A stretch of 64,000 bases of DNA, from the NCBI GenBank assembly GCA_036936605.1, contig JAUPFV010000004.1, positions 286,792,009 through 286,856,008 of the forward strand, in the 5' to 3' direction. Source of the stretch: Limnanthes douglasii subsp. nivea. Its lineage: Eukaryota > Streptophyta > Magnoliopsida > Brassicales > Limnanthaceae. Below the pieces are notes generated by a model that was not told where the DNA came from, made no database searches, and worked only from the letters and a program-made list of their open reading frames with translations. Positions 28,161 to 41,150 of this stretch are shown piece by piece. A program made the position numbers and the translations under genes. The stretch's first letter is position 1. Each line of letters begins with the position of its first letter.

Positions 28161-29757
28161 CGGGTGCAGCAAATGCTGGAGTTACTATAACCTTAGATAG
28201 AGAATCGTTAGTTGTAGGTTAAAAGTAACTGAAAGATATATTAGCCAAAAACTATAAGTGGTTAAAATAGACAACCGAAGACTTGTAGATTATGAACTGT
28301 TTGAATCTCTTTATTGGTAGCAGCTCGCCCAAAGCATATGTACAAAGAAATTTGCTGAAACCTAAGGTCAAACTCTGCCGAGGGTACAGAGAATAATTTG
28401 CTGAAGATGAATACGCTAAATATGTTTGTCGAATGACTTCAGAAGATACATATTTATTTCTTAGAGAAACTAAATCATTTGAGATCCGAGATTATGTGTT
28501 AATCTCAATTGTGATCAATAGATTCCTTGATTTTGGCATGTTTATCTTTTGGCAGGGTAGTACAATGAGGCACCACTACATGTCGTATGAATATCATCGC
28601 TGTCATTATTCTTTTGTGTTGGTTTGCTTGTCCAATTGATAAAATGGGTTGTCATACTCTATTGTGAGCATTGAGTATTGCACACATGTTTGGTCCTTTT
28701 TAAAATAGTGAGTGTGTGGTATGAAGCTTGTTATTGCTTGAGGGAAACATTTGAGATTTGAGAAAGAAAGTGGAAAGCTTTCAGATATTGATAAGTAGAA
28801 GATTAACACTTTGAGATACTCTAAGATCCATAGTTCCTTTTGTAAGTTGTGAGTGTTGTCTTACAAAAGATGAGTGATTGAGTGTTTAGTGTTTGAGAGA
28901 GTCTTCTTATAACCTCATATATATAATATATGTACTGTTTTCTGTAAATGTAAGATTCTTTTCACAATCTTGAACTACGTTGAATCTATCTTGTATGCGA
29001 TTGGTTCAATTTGATAGTGATTGAGCTTAGGCTAACGTAATCCGTAATTCAAAAGTTATTGAAATTTGATATTGTTGATTATCTCGTAGTATTAATTTAT
29101 TCTCCTACTCGGGCAGTTCAAATCCGAGCAAAAATAATAATATTATTTAGTATTATATGATTTTAAAAATATTATTATTTTAACTGGTTAATAAAAATAT
29201 TGTATATTTAATGCATATTTTATCAATTTTTACGGCAACTATTTATTTATCATTCAGCATTGAATATTTTGGAAATTTGTAAATATATTAGGATTACATA
29301 TTTATTATGTAATATTTAATTTATAATACGTGGGATTATGAAGTCATCCAAAATACTTATTGGGTGTGTGAGAAATAGTTAATAAATTAATATAAATCTC
29401 ATATCCATGATTGAATTTATTTAGTCTGAAGTGAATCACATAAATACAACTTCGGTCAACAAAATTTCATATTTGCCCAGAATCTAAAATAATTAAAGTT
29501 AGATAGTGGTAAGGAATAATTGCTTTATGTGATTTATGGTGGCGGAATAATCATGAAGGGAGAAAACAGAATATGGCATGCGGTGGCTGGTCGCAAATTT
29601 TACAGTGATAAAAAGGGGTTGAGTATAAAGAATAAGCTGAGAAAGATGTAACCATCGAAAAATATATATTTTTAAAAATGTTATAATTTTATTTTTACGA
29701 ATTTAAAATAAAAAAGGAAAAACTATTGTTGAGAATTTAATTAAATCTTATATATTT
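28161..29757. other. No gene seen; may include the copia 3' LTR
   Basis: Between the copia RNase H and LINE-2 lies AT-rich DNA without a supported gene. The part up to about 29050, with CTCATATATATAATATAT near 28915, would be the expected place of the copia 3' LTR. No second copy is available to define it. Confidence 0.4.
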
Positions 29758-29775
29758 ACAAGTATGGATTTGGCT
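29758..29775. repeat. 17-18-bp TSD, left copy, LINE-2
   Basis: ACAAGTATGGATTTGGCT is repeated at 35680-35697; the first A is ambiguous with the poly(A) tail. Confidence 0.93.
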
Positions 29776-29854
29776 GATGGATAGTTTGTCGAAGAGGGGT
29801 GGCTCTCCAAGATTTGGCTGATGGATAGTTTGTTGAAGAGGGCGGGTTCTCCAA
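29767..29854 (+). repeat. 44-bp tandem duplication at the LINE-2 5' end
   Basis: GATTTGGCTGATGGATAG starts at 29767 and again at 29811. The first copy begins inside the TSD, so the repeat joins target DNA and LINE sequence. Confidence 0.85.
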
Positions 29855-30049
29855 GATTTGAAGTTCTCCGGTGTCTTTCCCCGGTATATTCAGGGAAGGC
29901 ACTTCTCTGATTAACTTCAGATGCGCTTTCCTGTGCTCTATCTTTCTTTGTTTGTCCTCTGGCAACGTTTTTTATTCTTTCCGGTGATTATTTGCTGTCT
30001 TTCGGCTATAGATGTCATTGTTTCCGGTGTTTAATTGCTATGTTCTCCT

Positions 30050-31349
30050 ATGGTTCATGATACTACTAACATTGAAGAGTATCCTGCTCTTCTCCATAAC
30101 ACTGAAATAAAAAACCAAAACAACTTCAAGAAATCATTTGTTGACATCTTAAAACCAAGCTCTTAAAACCAAGCTCTCGACAAGAAACATTGTCTGAGTT
30201 CATTAAAGAATCTGATGACCATAACTTCATTCAATACTCGAAAAAAACCAAATATTTACTACTGCAACAATCGAGAACGACCTTGATCGGAAAATTCAGT
30301 TTGGGAATTCCGAAAAGAGCTTCTCTTCATGCTTTTTTTGAATCGTTTAAATTTAAAGAATCATACAGCTTCATTACCATTGATTCTCGACATGTTCTTA
30401 TTGAGTTTTGCTTAAAAGACGATGTCAGCACTCTTTGGTCTAAAAACATTTGGAGCATCGACGGAAAAACTATGAGATTGTTAAAATGGTGCCCTCAGTT
30501 CAATAAAATTTATGAAAACCCAGTTGTCTTGTTGTGGGTTAGATTCGAAAGTATTTGTATAACAACTCGGTGATTAAAGCCTTGCTTCCTCTCTTGGCAC
30601 CGTTTATAGAACTATTGTCCGTGACAATTAAAGAGCCAATAACAATGCTTGTTATGCCCAAGTTGAGATTGATGTATCCAAGAACCTGAAAAGAAGATTG
30701 TGGGTGGGTTTCGTTGAAAATGATGGGTGGTGGATTGGTGTTAGTTATAGAATTGTGTCGGCCTACTGCTATAGCTGCTCTCATCTTGGTCACAATGTTG
30801 ATGATTGTAGAAAGGTTGATTCGAAAGATAAAGAAAGAGATATAAGTAAAGAAACAGTTAAAAAAGCTGATGTTATTCAAACTGATTCTTTACAGGAGAG
30901 TTCTACTAATTTACAAATACCTAAAGTTACTCAGGTACAAACTTTTAGTAAAGTTTACAGAAGAAATATAAAGTCTGTTATTACAGCCAAAGATACTGCT
31001 ATGGAACCTACTACTTCTGTTAATCTTGTGCCAAGTCTCGAAAAGGAAGAATGTTCTTCAAGAAATGAGCCAGAAATAATAGGTGCCATTTATCGTCTGA
31101 ATCATGAATACCAAAATAACTCTGATAATCAAATTGTTGAATCTTCTCGTTCTCCTCATCGTGATAATATCGGCAGCTGCAATGTGTCTCCTAGTGCCAC
31201 CCCCTGACCATGATTTTAACACCATAATCAGTAACAAGATCAAGTCTTCTTACAGAAGTAAAAGTGTTAAGAGATTGTCTATCAACTCTCTTCTTAAAAG
31301 AGAGAAAAACTACACCAAATCTTTATCTGATAATGATAAAGATCATTAG
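30050..31349 (+). pseudogene. LINE-2 ORF1 (DUF4283 / CCHC), broken
   Basis: Starts at ATG 30050 (MVHDTTNIEEYPALL). DUF4283 blocks IGKFSLGIPKR, FESFKFKESY, ITIDSRHVLIEF and PVVLLWVRFES match LINE-1 ORF1, and a CCHC knuckle CYSCSHLGHNVDDC lies near 30770. A stop interrupts near 30160, a frameshift near 30548, another stop near 30630 and more changes near 31205. The last frame ends SLSDNDKDH at 31349 and overlaps the ORF2 start by 17 nt. Confidence 0.85.
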
Positions 31350-34300
31350 TTGGAGTGCTCAAGGTGTCAACAACAACCGAAACTTGCCAAGGCTTAAATC
31401 AATGATTCAAAATGAAAAGGTCAAGGTGATTGCTATTCAGGAACCCACGGCTAGAATTGACAAGCTAGAGAATATTGCTAAGAGAATTGGTCTTTGCAAA
31501 TTTGTGTCTAACTGCTTTAACAAGTTGTGGATTTTCTGGCCTGAGGACATTAACATCACTGTTAATATTGATCATGACCAGTTTCTCCATATGAAAATCA
31601 TGCACACTAATTTTACTTTTAATCTTACCTCTGTTTACGCCAAGAATCAAAGAGCTCTTCGTAAAGTCCTCTGGAGTCAGATGGTGTCTATTGCTAGTGA
31701 TATTAAGCCTTGGCTGGTTGCTGGTGACTTCAATGCCATCACTTGTGTTGATGATCAGCTTGGCAGCTCCACCTTTGATGATGCTGGTACTGATGATTTC
31801 AACGAAGCCATTAGGCTTTGTAGCCTTGAGGACATTGGTTACGTAGGATCCAGATATACCTGGTGCAACAACAAATGCTGGAAAATATTAGACAGAGCTT
31901 TAATCAATATCAACATGATTTCTACTATGAATTGTATCCAGGTTTTTCACGGGGTCAGAACCTGTTCTGACCATGCTCATTTACTCATTACTATAGCCAA
32001 TAGTACTAATGATATTTCTTAATATAACAAATGTAATTTCAAATTTATAAATGCTTGGTCTAATGACTCTGAATTCTTGAGTATAGTTAGGCAGAATTGG
32101 AATACTTATTGTAAAGGTAATGTCAACTATGTTTTCTGGTTCAAACTGAAGAGACTCGAAAAGTTTCTTAAATATTGGAACATTAAACATTTTGGAAATA
32201 TTTTTAATAAAGTGAAAGAGGCTACTGATGATGTTAAATGCAAGGAGACCATTCATCAAATGGACAACAATATCATTTCTAAGGCCAAGTTATCTAAAGC
32301 TAACAGTTATCTTATACAAGCTCTTAGGAATGAAGAAAGCTATTGGAGACAAAAATGTTTTAACACTTGGCTGAATGAGAGCGATGGCAACACTAAGCTG
32401 TATCATAATTACGTTTCTAAGAAGAGAAAGAAGAATTCAATCAATGGGATAAAGGAAAATGGTGTTTGGACATAATGAAATAGCTAAGTCTGCTGAATCT
32501 TATTTTAAAAAGGTTTTAACTAATAATCCCTATAGTAGCAATGATGATTTAATGCAGGATGCTCTATTTGACAATATTCCTAATCTCATTACTGATATGT
32601 ACAACGACACTATCCTAAAGCCTACAACTAAAGAGGAGGTGCGGTCTATTGTCAACACTATGAAGAATGATAATGCTGCAGGAACTGATGGTTTCAACTC
32701 ATTCTTTCTTAAAACTTGTTGGGAGATTATTAACATAGATCTTTGCAATGCCCTTAATGCATATCTTAAGGGCTGTAGTATTCCTAAGGGTGTATTTTCC
32801 ACTGGGATTTGCCTTATTCCCAAAGGTCTTAATCCGGTGAATTGGAGTAACTACAGGCCTATCAGCCTTTGTACTATTTTCAACAGACTGATATCTAGCT
32901 TAGTCAATAATAGAATTGTTGTTTTCTTACCTAATATCATTTCTAACTGTCAAGGTGATTTTGTTAAGCATAGGCTCATTCATGAAAACATTCTAATAGC
33001 AAAAGAAATGATTCATAGTATTAATAGAAAGCCCAACAAAGTAAATATTATGGTGCAGCTTGATATGTCAAAGGCATTTGACAGAATGTCTCATGCCTTT
33101 GTTCTCAAAACCTTAAAGTGTTTTGTTTTTTCTAATAACCTAATTCTTATTATTAAAGATATGATATCTAATGTTATGGTCTCTATCCTAATCAATGGTT
33201 CTAGCGTGGTTAATTTCCTCAGAAGAATAGATTAAGACAAGGAGACCCACTGTCTCTAAGTCTATTCATTCTTGCTGAGGAAGCTCTCATTAGAGGTCTG
33301 TCTCATCTTTTTAAAGAAAATAACATCATGGAATTTTATTTGAAATCATGTTATATCTTACCTAGCTTGGCGTTTGCAGATGACATAATCATCTTCACCA
33401 ACAATACTCCATCTACCATTGACAAGCTAAGCAGCCTTCTTGATCACTACCCATTAGCATCTCGGCAAGTCATCAACAAGCAAAAAACGAAAATCACTAC
33501 CTCTGTTAAAGCTCCCCAAGCTTGCACTACAAGGTTGAAGTTGGCTATTGGCTTCAATGTTGACATTGCCCCTTTCACCTATCTTTGCATCACAATTGCT
33601 ACAAACAACAAGGGGAAGAATTATTTGCCTTTACTTGGAAGATTCATAACAAAATTTATGATTGGGATATGAAACATATGTCATTTGGGGAAGATTGTCT
33701 CTTATCACCATGTTTTGCACCCCATAGTTTACTACTGGATGTACAACAGTGTCATTCCTAATTCTATCATAAACAAAATTGAGCTATGTTTTAATAAATT
33801 TCTTTGGAGGTCCAACTTTAATGAAAAATCCATTCATTGGACCTCCTGGAACCAGCTTTGCAAGCCTTTTGAAGAAGGTGGATTGAATATCAAAAGACTG
33901 ATTGATATTCAAAACACTTTCTCCCAAAAGCTCTTGTTCATTTTTAGGAAAAACACTTGTCGTTGGGCTATGATCATGCACCTTACTTACAACCCTGACT
34001 GTCACCCGATTAATGCTAAATGTAAAAATACAGACTCTATTGTTTGGAAAAGGCTTAACTCTATTAAAGGCTAGGCTGAAAATAATGTGAAATGGATTAT
34101 TGGTGATGGTTCTATTGATTTCTGGTATGATGAGTGGCATGATATGCCCCCTCGCATCAATGACTATAGCTCTAATAGTTGGTTTCTTCCCGTTAGTGTT
34201 AAAAACTTTTGGAAAGACAATGGTTGGGACAACTACACTCATTCTAACTTCTGACTCAGGAAAGAGTTAAGTAGATTAACTGCTTTAAACTCAATCCTGA

Positions 34301-35428
34301 ATAGAAAGATAGAATTGTGTGGAAGTTGTCTAATGCTAATACTTTCAATACAAATTTAACCTGGGATAGTTTAAGAAAGAGACACACCAAATCATTGTTT
34401 TTTTTTAAAAATGGAATCATTTTATCCCTAAAAAAGTTTCTTTTTTATGTTGGAAGCTGGTAAAAAACTATGCCCCAATTGATAATATTCTTTCCAAAAG
34501 GCATATCCATACAGTCTCCAAATGTCAGTTTTGTTGCAGTTGCGAAAAGAAAAACCATCTCTTTGTCAACTGCAATTTTTCCTGGCCCACTTGAAATTAC
34601 TTTGGTTGCTTTTTCAAGATTCCCCTAATGTGTTTTATGACTCTCAACCATATACTACATTGTTGGTTCTGGTCTGCTAACAACAAGTTTCATGTTACCC
34701 AGCTTGTCCAACAGATAATTTGTTGGACAATATGGTATAACAGAAATTGCTGTAAGTTTAATAACACTCATGATAATTTTAACAGTTTTATTGACCGTAT
34801 TACCAGAACCATTCTGGGAATTGACTGAGCTAACAAAATGAACTCTAAACACTGGTCTAACGTTATTCACGTAGGTTTAGTGTTGGGATGCAAAACTATA
34901 AATATAAGGAAAAGAAAGCCTGCATACCTGAGGTGGATGGCTCCAAGCCCTGGCAGATTCAAAATTAACATTGATGGTGTTTGCAGCTCTACTAGAGAGT
35001 CCAGCGGTGGCATAATTGTCAGAAACATGAACGGAGACATAGTCATTGGCTCTGGTTGTCTCTTTGGAAAGATGAACCCTCTTTAGGCAGAATGCAGAGC
35101 CCTCATTGAGGGGCTCATCCTTTGCAAGAGAAACAATTGGCAGAATGTTGATATAGAGTCTGATTGCTTGACTTTAATCAACATTCTCGCCTCTGGATCT
35201 GTTTCCCCTCTCTATAAGCCCATGTTCTCTATCTGTCGAAGCCTAATCCATTCTTGCATGACTCGCCGTCACATATCAAGAAATCAGAATCTGGCAACCG
35301 ACTGTATTGCCAAGTGGGTCATTTCAGCTCGCCATGACCATACCTTTGAAGGATACAATGCTCTGATTCCTTTATTGGCTATCACAACATTGGAAAGCCT
35401 AGGAATCAGATATATTGATCTTGGTTAG
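31333..35428 (+). pseudogene. LINE-2 ORF2 (endonuclease, RT, RNase H), broken
   Basis: ATG at 31333 (MIKIISWSAQGVNNN). The endonuclease is complete in outline: IQEP, VAGDFN, GSRYTW-NNK and CSDHAHLL near 31970, the motif missing from LINE-1. RT from about 32600: AGTDGFNSFF, YRPISLC, LDMSKAFDRM, LRQGDPLS and LAFADD (about 33370). A zinc-finger-like region lies near 34500, and RNase H (INIDGVCSS) runs from 34955 to the end at IDLG. Stops at 32020 and 34072 and frameshifts near 32465, 33230, 33665 and 34240 make it inactive. It is a useful template for reconstructing the LINE-1 deletion by comparison. Confidence 0.88.
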
Positions 35429-35679
35429 TGTAAGGCTTATGCCTAATTTTCATTTCTTCGACCTAAACTAGGTGTTTCTCTGCATCGAGTAGATGTTTGA
35501 AGAGATGAAACGAGCTTCTGTGGCGTAGGTGTATTTTAGGGTTCTCTTCAATTTGGGAATTTCTTTTAAATTTGGTCTTATTAGACTTTAGTCCTTGTAT
35601 TCATTCTAAGTTCTCAATTTGAGACTGGATGTTGTAAAACTATTAATTATGTAATGCAAGTCATTTTTTGCTTAAAAAA

Positions 35680-35697
35680 ACAAGTATGGATTTGGCT
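35680..35697. repeat. 17-18-bp TSD, right copy, LINE-2
   Basis: Second copy of ACAAGTATGGATTTGGCT directly after the A tract. Confidence 0.93.
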
Positions 35698-36690
35698 ATT
35701 ATTTATTTATTTATGATTTTTGGTTTAATTTTTAAGTTTAAGATTAATCACAATATCTTAAATTACAACATAGTGAAATGTGTTTAACCATGTATAGTTT
35801 TTATCCTTATTAATATTTATATAACATACATATAGTCTTTATCTTTATTAATATTTCTCTAGTTCTTGTGAGAGAATAGATAAAGGACTATAATCTTTTA
35901 GTGTATCTTTGATTGAAACATTTGATGTCCTTATCTGTTGGTATTTTGCAGGATTTTGTTTGTCTGGTTGTCTTGATGCAGGAAGTTCATGTCCAATTTA
36001 TTATCTGTCGAGCCAAACTATTTAGTCAATTAAAGTTGGACTTATGAGAGTCTCGAGGTTTGTTGGTCTTAGACTTGTCTTGTTGAGAACCCTTTGGTTC
36101 CAAAACTTCTTCTGAGGAAAAAATGTTATGTTTTTGTCGAAAGAAAAAGAGTAGAAGTATAAGTAGAATTTTATATAGTTTTAATTTATTAGTAGCTAGT
36201 TATCTATAGATAAAGACTTTATTTAGTTCAATATTGGCAATAAGTTGAAACAAATATATTTAAAAAAAAAACAATTGCTACTGATTGCAGGTTTATGTAT
36301 AAAGTAGCCCCGATCACTTAAAAATATGAAAGAATGACTACTTAAAGAAGTTGAATTTCTTAGCATGTAATAAGAGATTTAATGTTTCGGTTCACCGAAG
36401 CCTTTTCAGATGGCAAAACAATATTGTCGAGAGTTTTATTGTTTAAGTTCTTTTGTTGTGGTAAATTTGTTTCTTGTGAAGATGAAAACACTAAATTTTG
36501 AATTTAATTTAATGGTAATAAGCTTTTTTCATGCTTCTTAGAGAATGGAGAGTCACTATAATGTGGCGAAAGTGTATACATGTTAATGATTTATCACTCG
36601 TGTTGCCTCATAAACTTCTCTTGTTGTAGCCATTGGATGTCTTTAAATCTTCTCCACTTATCTGCAAAGCAAACCTAATTGTTAATATAA
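35698..36690. other. No gene seen; possible 3' LTR zone of element D
   Basis: AT-rich, no supported gene. By analogy with element A the 3' LTR of element D should lie here, but without a second LTR it cannot be defined. Confidence 0.4.
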
Positions 36691-38205
36691 AAAAATATAA
36701 AAGGTTATGATTTGCTTACTTTCCCTTTAAATATTTTTTCCCTTTTATCACTCTTACAATTTTTCCGATTTTCACTCTTTTGGGTTCTTCTTCTTCTTTT
36801 CCTCTTCTTCCGCCTTAACTTATTAAAGCTTAATATTTTAGACTATTCCTCTATTTTATTTCACAAAGTTTGTTTTTTTCTTACAAACAGTCGCTAGAAC
36901 AAAAAAATTAAATGTTTTTTGTGATGATAAAGAGATATATGATAGTCAAAATCAGACTACCATTGCTCAAAACTTTTAGTATTAGAAATTTTTTGGTATT
37001 GTTCATAAGCTTAAAACTTATCCTTTAGAAGAAATTTCAAAGATGTTTATTCAATTGCTACTTCGACACAGATGGGTATGCTTCTAAAATCATCTTACTT
37101 CTACATAGTTGGACATAAGGTCATTGTTAAGTTAATTTACGTCACTTGATTGTTTATAACTTTTTTCTATATATACTCTATTGATTTTATTTCTATCCTA
37201 TTTTTCAGTCTTTGTACAATGATTTTGTAATGATGTACGAGGCTTGTAAAAGTCTTGCTCATTTTATTCATAATAGCCAGACATTGCTCGAAATTCTACA
37301 GATGCAAATTCATTTAAAAAAATCGAGAATTGAAGGATGATTGTCAAGCTAAATCGAAGGCTCAAGCATAGTTAAGAACTGAACTTCAAACTAAGATTGA
37401 TTTTGATGAGTATTTGAAGACTAATCTTGTTTTTTGTTAAAGGAAAACTTGTTGCAAACTGAATTTTTACAAAGAAGATTACAGAGTTATTATATGTTCA
37501 GGTTATGACTATTACAACTCTTATATGTGAGGTGGAAGATCTTTCTTCTGAAAGCATTAACAAAGAATTATCTAAGGGTTGCAGAGCATAAACACCATGA
37601 AGATTTTATGAAAGCTAGGAGGACTGAAAATAAAACAATGATATAGGTTATAGAGGTTGAACGCAAGAAAAATGAATATTTGTAGAAGAGTCTTGGCAAA
37701 GTTTTGAAGCAAAAATATATATGAAATTGGCATAGACCTTTGAGGGGGAAATTCTTGAACATGTTAAGTTTGAAGATAATATGGTAACTCGTATTGAAGA
37801 TGATGTTGATAAGGCAATAATTGAAGTTAGAATGATATTACCGGTGGTCTTCAATGGACATTTTTAGATTTGTAATTCAAATTATGGTAAAAATACTTTT
37901 TTTTGTGATAAAAAGACACCACAAATTGAGTAGACAAGTTCTCCCGCTGAAAGTATACCTCTTTCAACTACTAAGAAAGGTGGATTTAGTTTCTTCTCTT
38001 CTGGTTGAAGTTGAGATTAAAAAAATTGGTGGTGATTCATTTTTGGTCATTGCCAATGAAAATGACTCTGGTGTTGTTGTTGTAGATCCAATTGATCATT
38101 TATCTACCTGTGAAAACCAAACAACTATAGTAACTTTGTTTGAGGTTGTTGTTAGATATTCTAAAGTTATTGCGTTTATTGAGAAACCTCATCTTCCTCC
38201 ATAAT
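36690..38205 (+). pseudogene. Probable antisense ORF remnant of Tat element D
   Basis: This plus-strand region holds a string of short open frames with lysine- and glutamate-rich text: MMYEACKSLAHFIHNS near 37225, HEDFMKARRTENKTM near 37600 and ANENDSGVVVVDPIDHL near 38060, ending at 38204. Its place, antisense to and converging on the integrase tail at 39199, is that of the antisense ORF in elements A and B, and its end resembles their coiled-coil and acidic tails. The PF04195-like core is not visible, so the assignment rests mainly on position. A TTTTTCAG near 37200 could be a splice acceptor. Confidence 0.4.
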
Positions 38206-38529
38206 TTTTCTTTTTTTAGTTGATGTATTATGTATGTCGTGAGGATATTTTTTTGAATGGGCACTTTTTGAAGAAATTATTACTTTTCATCTTTAATTTT
38301 TAGTTAAGAATATCTTAACTATAAATATCTGGTTGAATTCTTTATTATTGTTGAATGTTTTCTATTTTTATTTTAGACTAAGGATATACTTTTGGTCAAT
38401 CTTTAGAATTTTTTATTTGACTTTTGAAAGAAATAAATGTTTTCTTATATTCGGATATTCCAAATATAGTGATTAATTCTTAAGGTAGATTCTTGTGTAC
38501 ATACGTGAGGTCTTTTATATATAGGATGG

Positions 38530-39035
38530 TGTTTATAATTATCATATATTTTTGTATGGGTTCATAACTTCCAGATGTGCATAAGATTGATTTTAAAATT
38601 ATCACACATTTAGAGATTTTTGCGACTGAGAGGTATTTAGACTCCCTGAAGTGCTAAGGGTTACTTTTGGAATCATCTCGCACTTACTCTTTTTTGTTTG
38701 ATTGAGGGGGACAAATAATCTCTCGAGTTTCGAGGATTACTTTTAAAATCATCTCGAACTTTGGTATTTTTATTTTATTTTAATTGATGGGTGTTTAGAC
38801 TCTCTAAAATGTTGATGATTACTTTAAGAATCATCATGCACTTAGACTATTTATTTGATTGAGGTGTGCAAAGACTCCCTGAAGTACTGGTGATTACTTT
38901 TAAAATCATATCGTAATTAGCTTTTATTTTTTTAAGAGGTATTAAGGCTCCCAGGAGGATTGAAGATTACTTTTAAAATTATCCCGCATTTAGATTTTGT
39001 TTGTTCGAGGGGTGTGGAGACTCCCTAAAGTGTTT
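38530..39035 (+). repeat. Tandem array of about 75-82 bp, element D
   Basis: Five to six diverged units carry GACTCCCTGAAGTGCT, GATTACTTTTAAAATCAT and CTCGCACTTAG. The TTAC of the core word recurs at 38661, 38737, 38819, 38894 and 38967. It lies between the antisense ORF and pol. Confidence 0.8.
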
Positions 39036-39092
39036 AGTATGATAAATCGTATAAGACTTATGATAAAAATAGAAATAATAATAATTAATGAC

Positions 39093-39145
39093 GATTCTTC
39101 ATTAAAACCTTCTCATATCATACAGGTAGGAAGAATGCATCCAAA
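39093..39145. other. Conserved non-coding block downstream of pol, element D
   Basis: TTCATTAAAACCTTC and CAGGTAGGAAGAATGCATCC match the blocks in elements A (21160-21214) and B (63601-63655). It ends 54 bp from the pol stop at 39199. Confidence 0.55.
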
Positions 39146-39198
39146 AATAAAAGTTTAATAAAAATATACAATTGTAATTAATAAATAACAGTTGAACC

Positions 39199-40040
39199 TT
39201 ATGTTGAGTTATAAAGCTTCAGATGCTCTATGGTCAAGGGGTGCTGAAGTTGTTTTCCTTCCTCATCCAACAGTATGTGTGTCCAGGTTTAATCTTTGAT
39301 TCTATTGTATATGTCCCTTCCCAATTTAGACAATAGTTTTGAGAGATTTGTCTTTACCATAGAGCAACACTCTCTTGAAGAATTTATCTCTAGCCTCAAA
39401 GATTTTGAAGAAAACTTTTGATTTGTATTTATTTCACATAAGAGTTTTGTAGTGTTCATATCTTAATTGATATTTGATTCTTCTTTCCTCAATAACATCA
39501 ATGTATGCTCCTCTTGCTCTATAGTTCATTCATTCCGAATATGTAGATATTCTGTATGAGGTGTACTACTTTCGACTAGAATTAATGTCTCAAACTTATA
39601 CACCAATATAAAAGGTGTCTCAACCATTGTAGTTCTTTGAGTGGCTCTGCATGGCCACTACAAGGAATTAGGCCAACTCCTTACAGTTATTTCTAATATA
39701 TTCTTTATAAAGTATATTATTATTTTGTTTGCGACCTCTACTTGTTCTTTTTGTCTGAGGATGAAAATGGGAAGGAATCTTTTGCTTTATGCCTCTTATT
39801 CTGCAAAATAATGATATTCAGTCGTTTTAGAATTGTGTTCTATTTTCGATTGTGATGAACTTTAGAACTCTATATATATAGTATATTTTAGTATTAAAAC
39901 AATTAAAACCTATCGTTGCGATTCTTACTAATGGTTGTGCTTCTACCAACTTCAAAACTAGTTGACAACTACCAATAATAAATTTTTTTTCGTTTGATGC
40001 TTTAGAAGGGCCTTCGACGTCAGACCTCATCTATCGAATG
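39199..40040 (-). pseudogene. Element D integrase remnant
   Basis: Minus-strand homology to the element A integrase. C-terminal: VIEERRIKYQLRYEHYKTLM, then ARDKFFKRVLLYGKDKSLK and TIEHLKLY before a stop at 39199. The core fragment at 39827-40030 shows DVEGPSKAS-EKKFII, LKLVEAQPLVRIATI and ENRTQF, equivalent to 'D-VGPLP', 'KW-EA-PL' and 'TDNG-QF'. Many substitutions, stops and frameshifts show an old copy. Pol upstream of about 40040 is lost or unrecognisable. Confidence 0.7.
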
Positions 40041-41150
40041 TAATAGTCTCTGAGGTGGTCTCTACCAGCCGCAACAGGACTTGGCCGGAAGGCCAAGTTT
40101 CCACGATCGCACATGATAGCCCGATTAGCTGCTTCTGATGCTCATGTGTACCTTCCAATCATAAAAAAGACTCATAGAAAAAGTTTTAAGAATGAAGCTT
40201 TTGGTGGCCCGAATAAAAAGAGAATCAAGAAAGATGTTAAGGAATATGATAAATAAGCTGGCGTGGATGATCTGAAGGCTTACGAGGAGGAAATCACTGA
40301 ATTTTCCAACCCAACGGTTAACGAGAAACAAAGAATATTGTTGATCGTTTGACATCTGAAGAAAAAAAGGAAAAATTTCCCTCAAAAAAAGAAAAAATGA
40401 ATGCACTCGTCCAAGGTTTAGAAAAATGTGGAAAAGGGCGACAATATAAAGAAATATTCAGTTCGAATCAGCGCAGATGATGGAAAGAAGATTGACCCTT
40501 CCTCAAACCAAATTTTTGAAAGTGTCGCGGAGACCGAAGGTTTCTATCAAGTTCACAGCTTTGAAGTTGTCAACCCGAGGCTTACCACATTGGTTGACCA
40601 CCCCGACACTCGGATCCCAAAGGACCTATCTCCTGATCTTCCAAAACAAGACCAAAAAGTTGTCAAAATAATATTTGCAATTGTGTCGGTATACAAATTG
40701 AGAATTCATTAAATGAATGTCAAAATGACATTCCAAAATGAAAATATCAACGATGGGATTTATATGAAAGAGCTTAAAGGTTTTTTCATTTTTCTACAAT
40801 GAAGCTAAGATGTGTAGACTTGTTTAGTCATTATATGGCCTGAAATAATAACTAGAAAAATATATGAAAAGTTTGATCAGGTGATTGTAACCAATGAGTT
40901 TGAACATAAGACAATAAACAAGTGATTATAAACTAATGTTCGTTGTAACATAACATTTATTTTGTGTCTATACATATATAATTTGATTGTATGAGTAATA
41001 ACATAAAATGGATTACTAAAATTTAAATAAATAAATACATAATTTGATTCTAGTTTAGAACTTAGAAAAACGAATAGACGATCAATGTCTTAGTTACAAT
41101 GTGCAATAAGAAGTGTGATGCATTAAGTTTTATTCACTAAGGCGGATTAT
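40041..41150. other. No identified gene
   Basis: A plus-strand stretch at 40300-40710 is fairly open (KGDNIKKYSVRISADDGKK, DHPDTRIPKDLSPDLPKQD) and less AT-rich than its surroundings. I do not recognise it. It could be another retroelement remnant. The rest is AT-rich. Confidence 0.4.

Larger units (their letters stand above)
29776..35680 (+). mobile_element. Full-length but decayed L1-type LINE (LINE-2)
   Basis: 5.9 kb between TSDs of 17-18 bp, ending in a short A tract (35674-35680). It belongs to the same family as LINE-1, with the same domain order and many identical motifs. It is older: both ORFs carry frameshifts and stops. It keeps the region between endonuclease and RT that LINE-1 lacks. 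Confidence 0.93.

Noticed and set aside
36712..36897. Hydrophobic leucine/phenylalanine-rich frame as a membrane peptide
   Set aside because: It comes from T-rich sequence at the likely 5' leader of an antisense ORF remnant; composition alone explains it.
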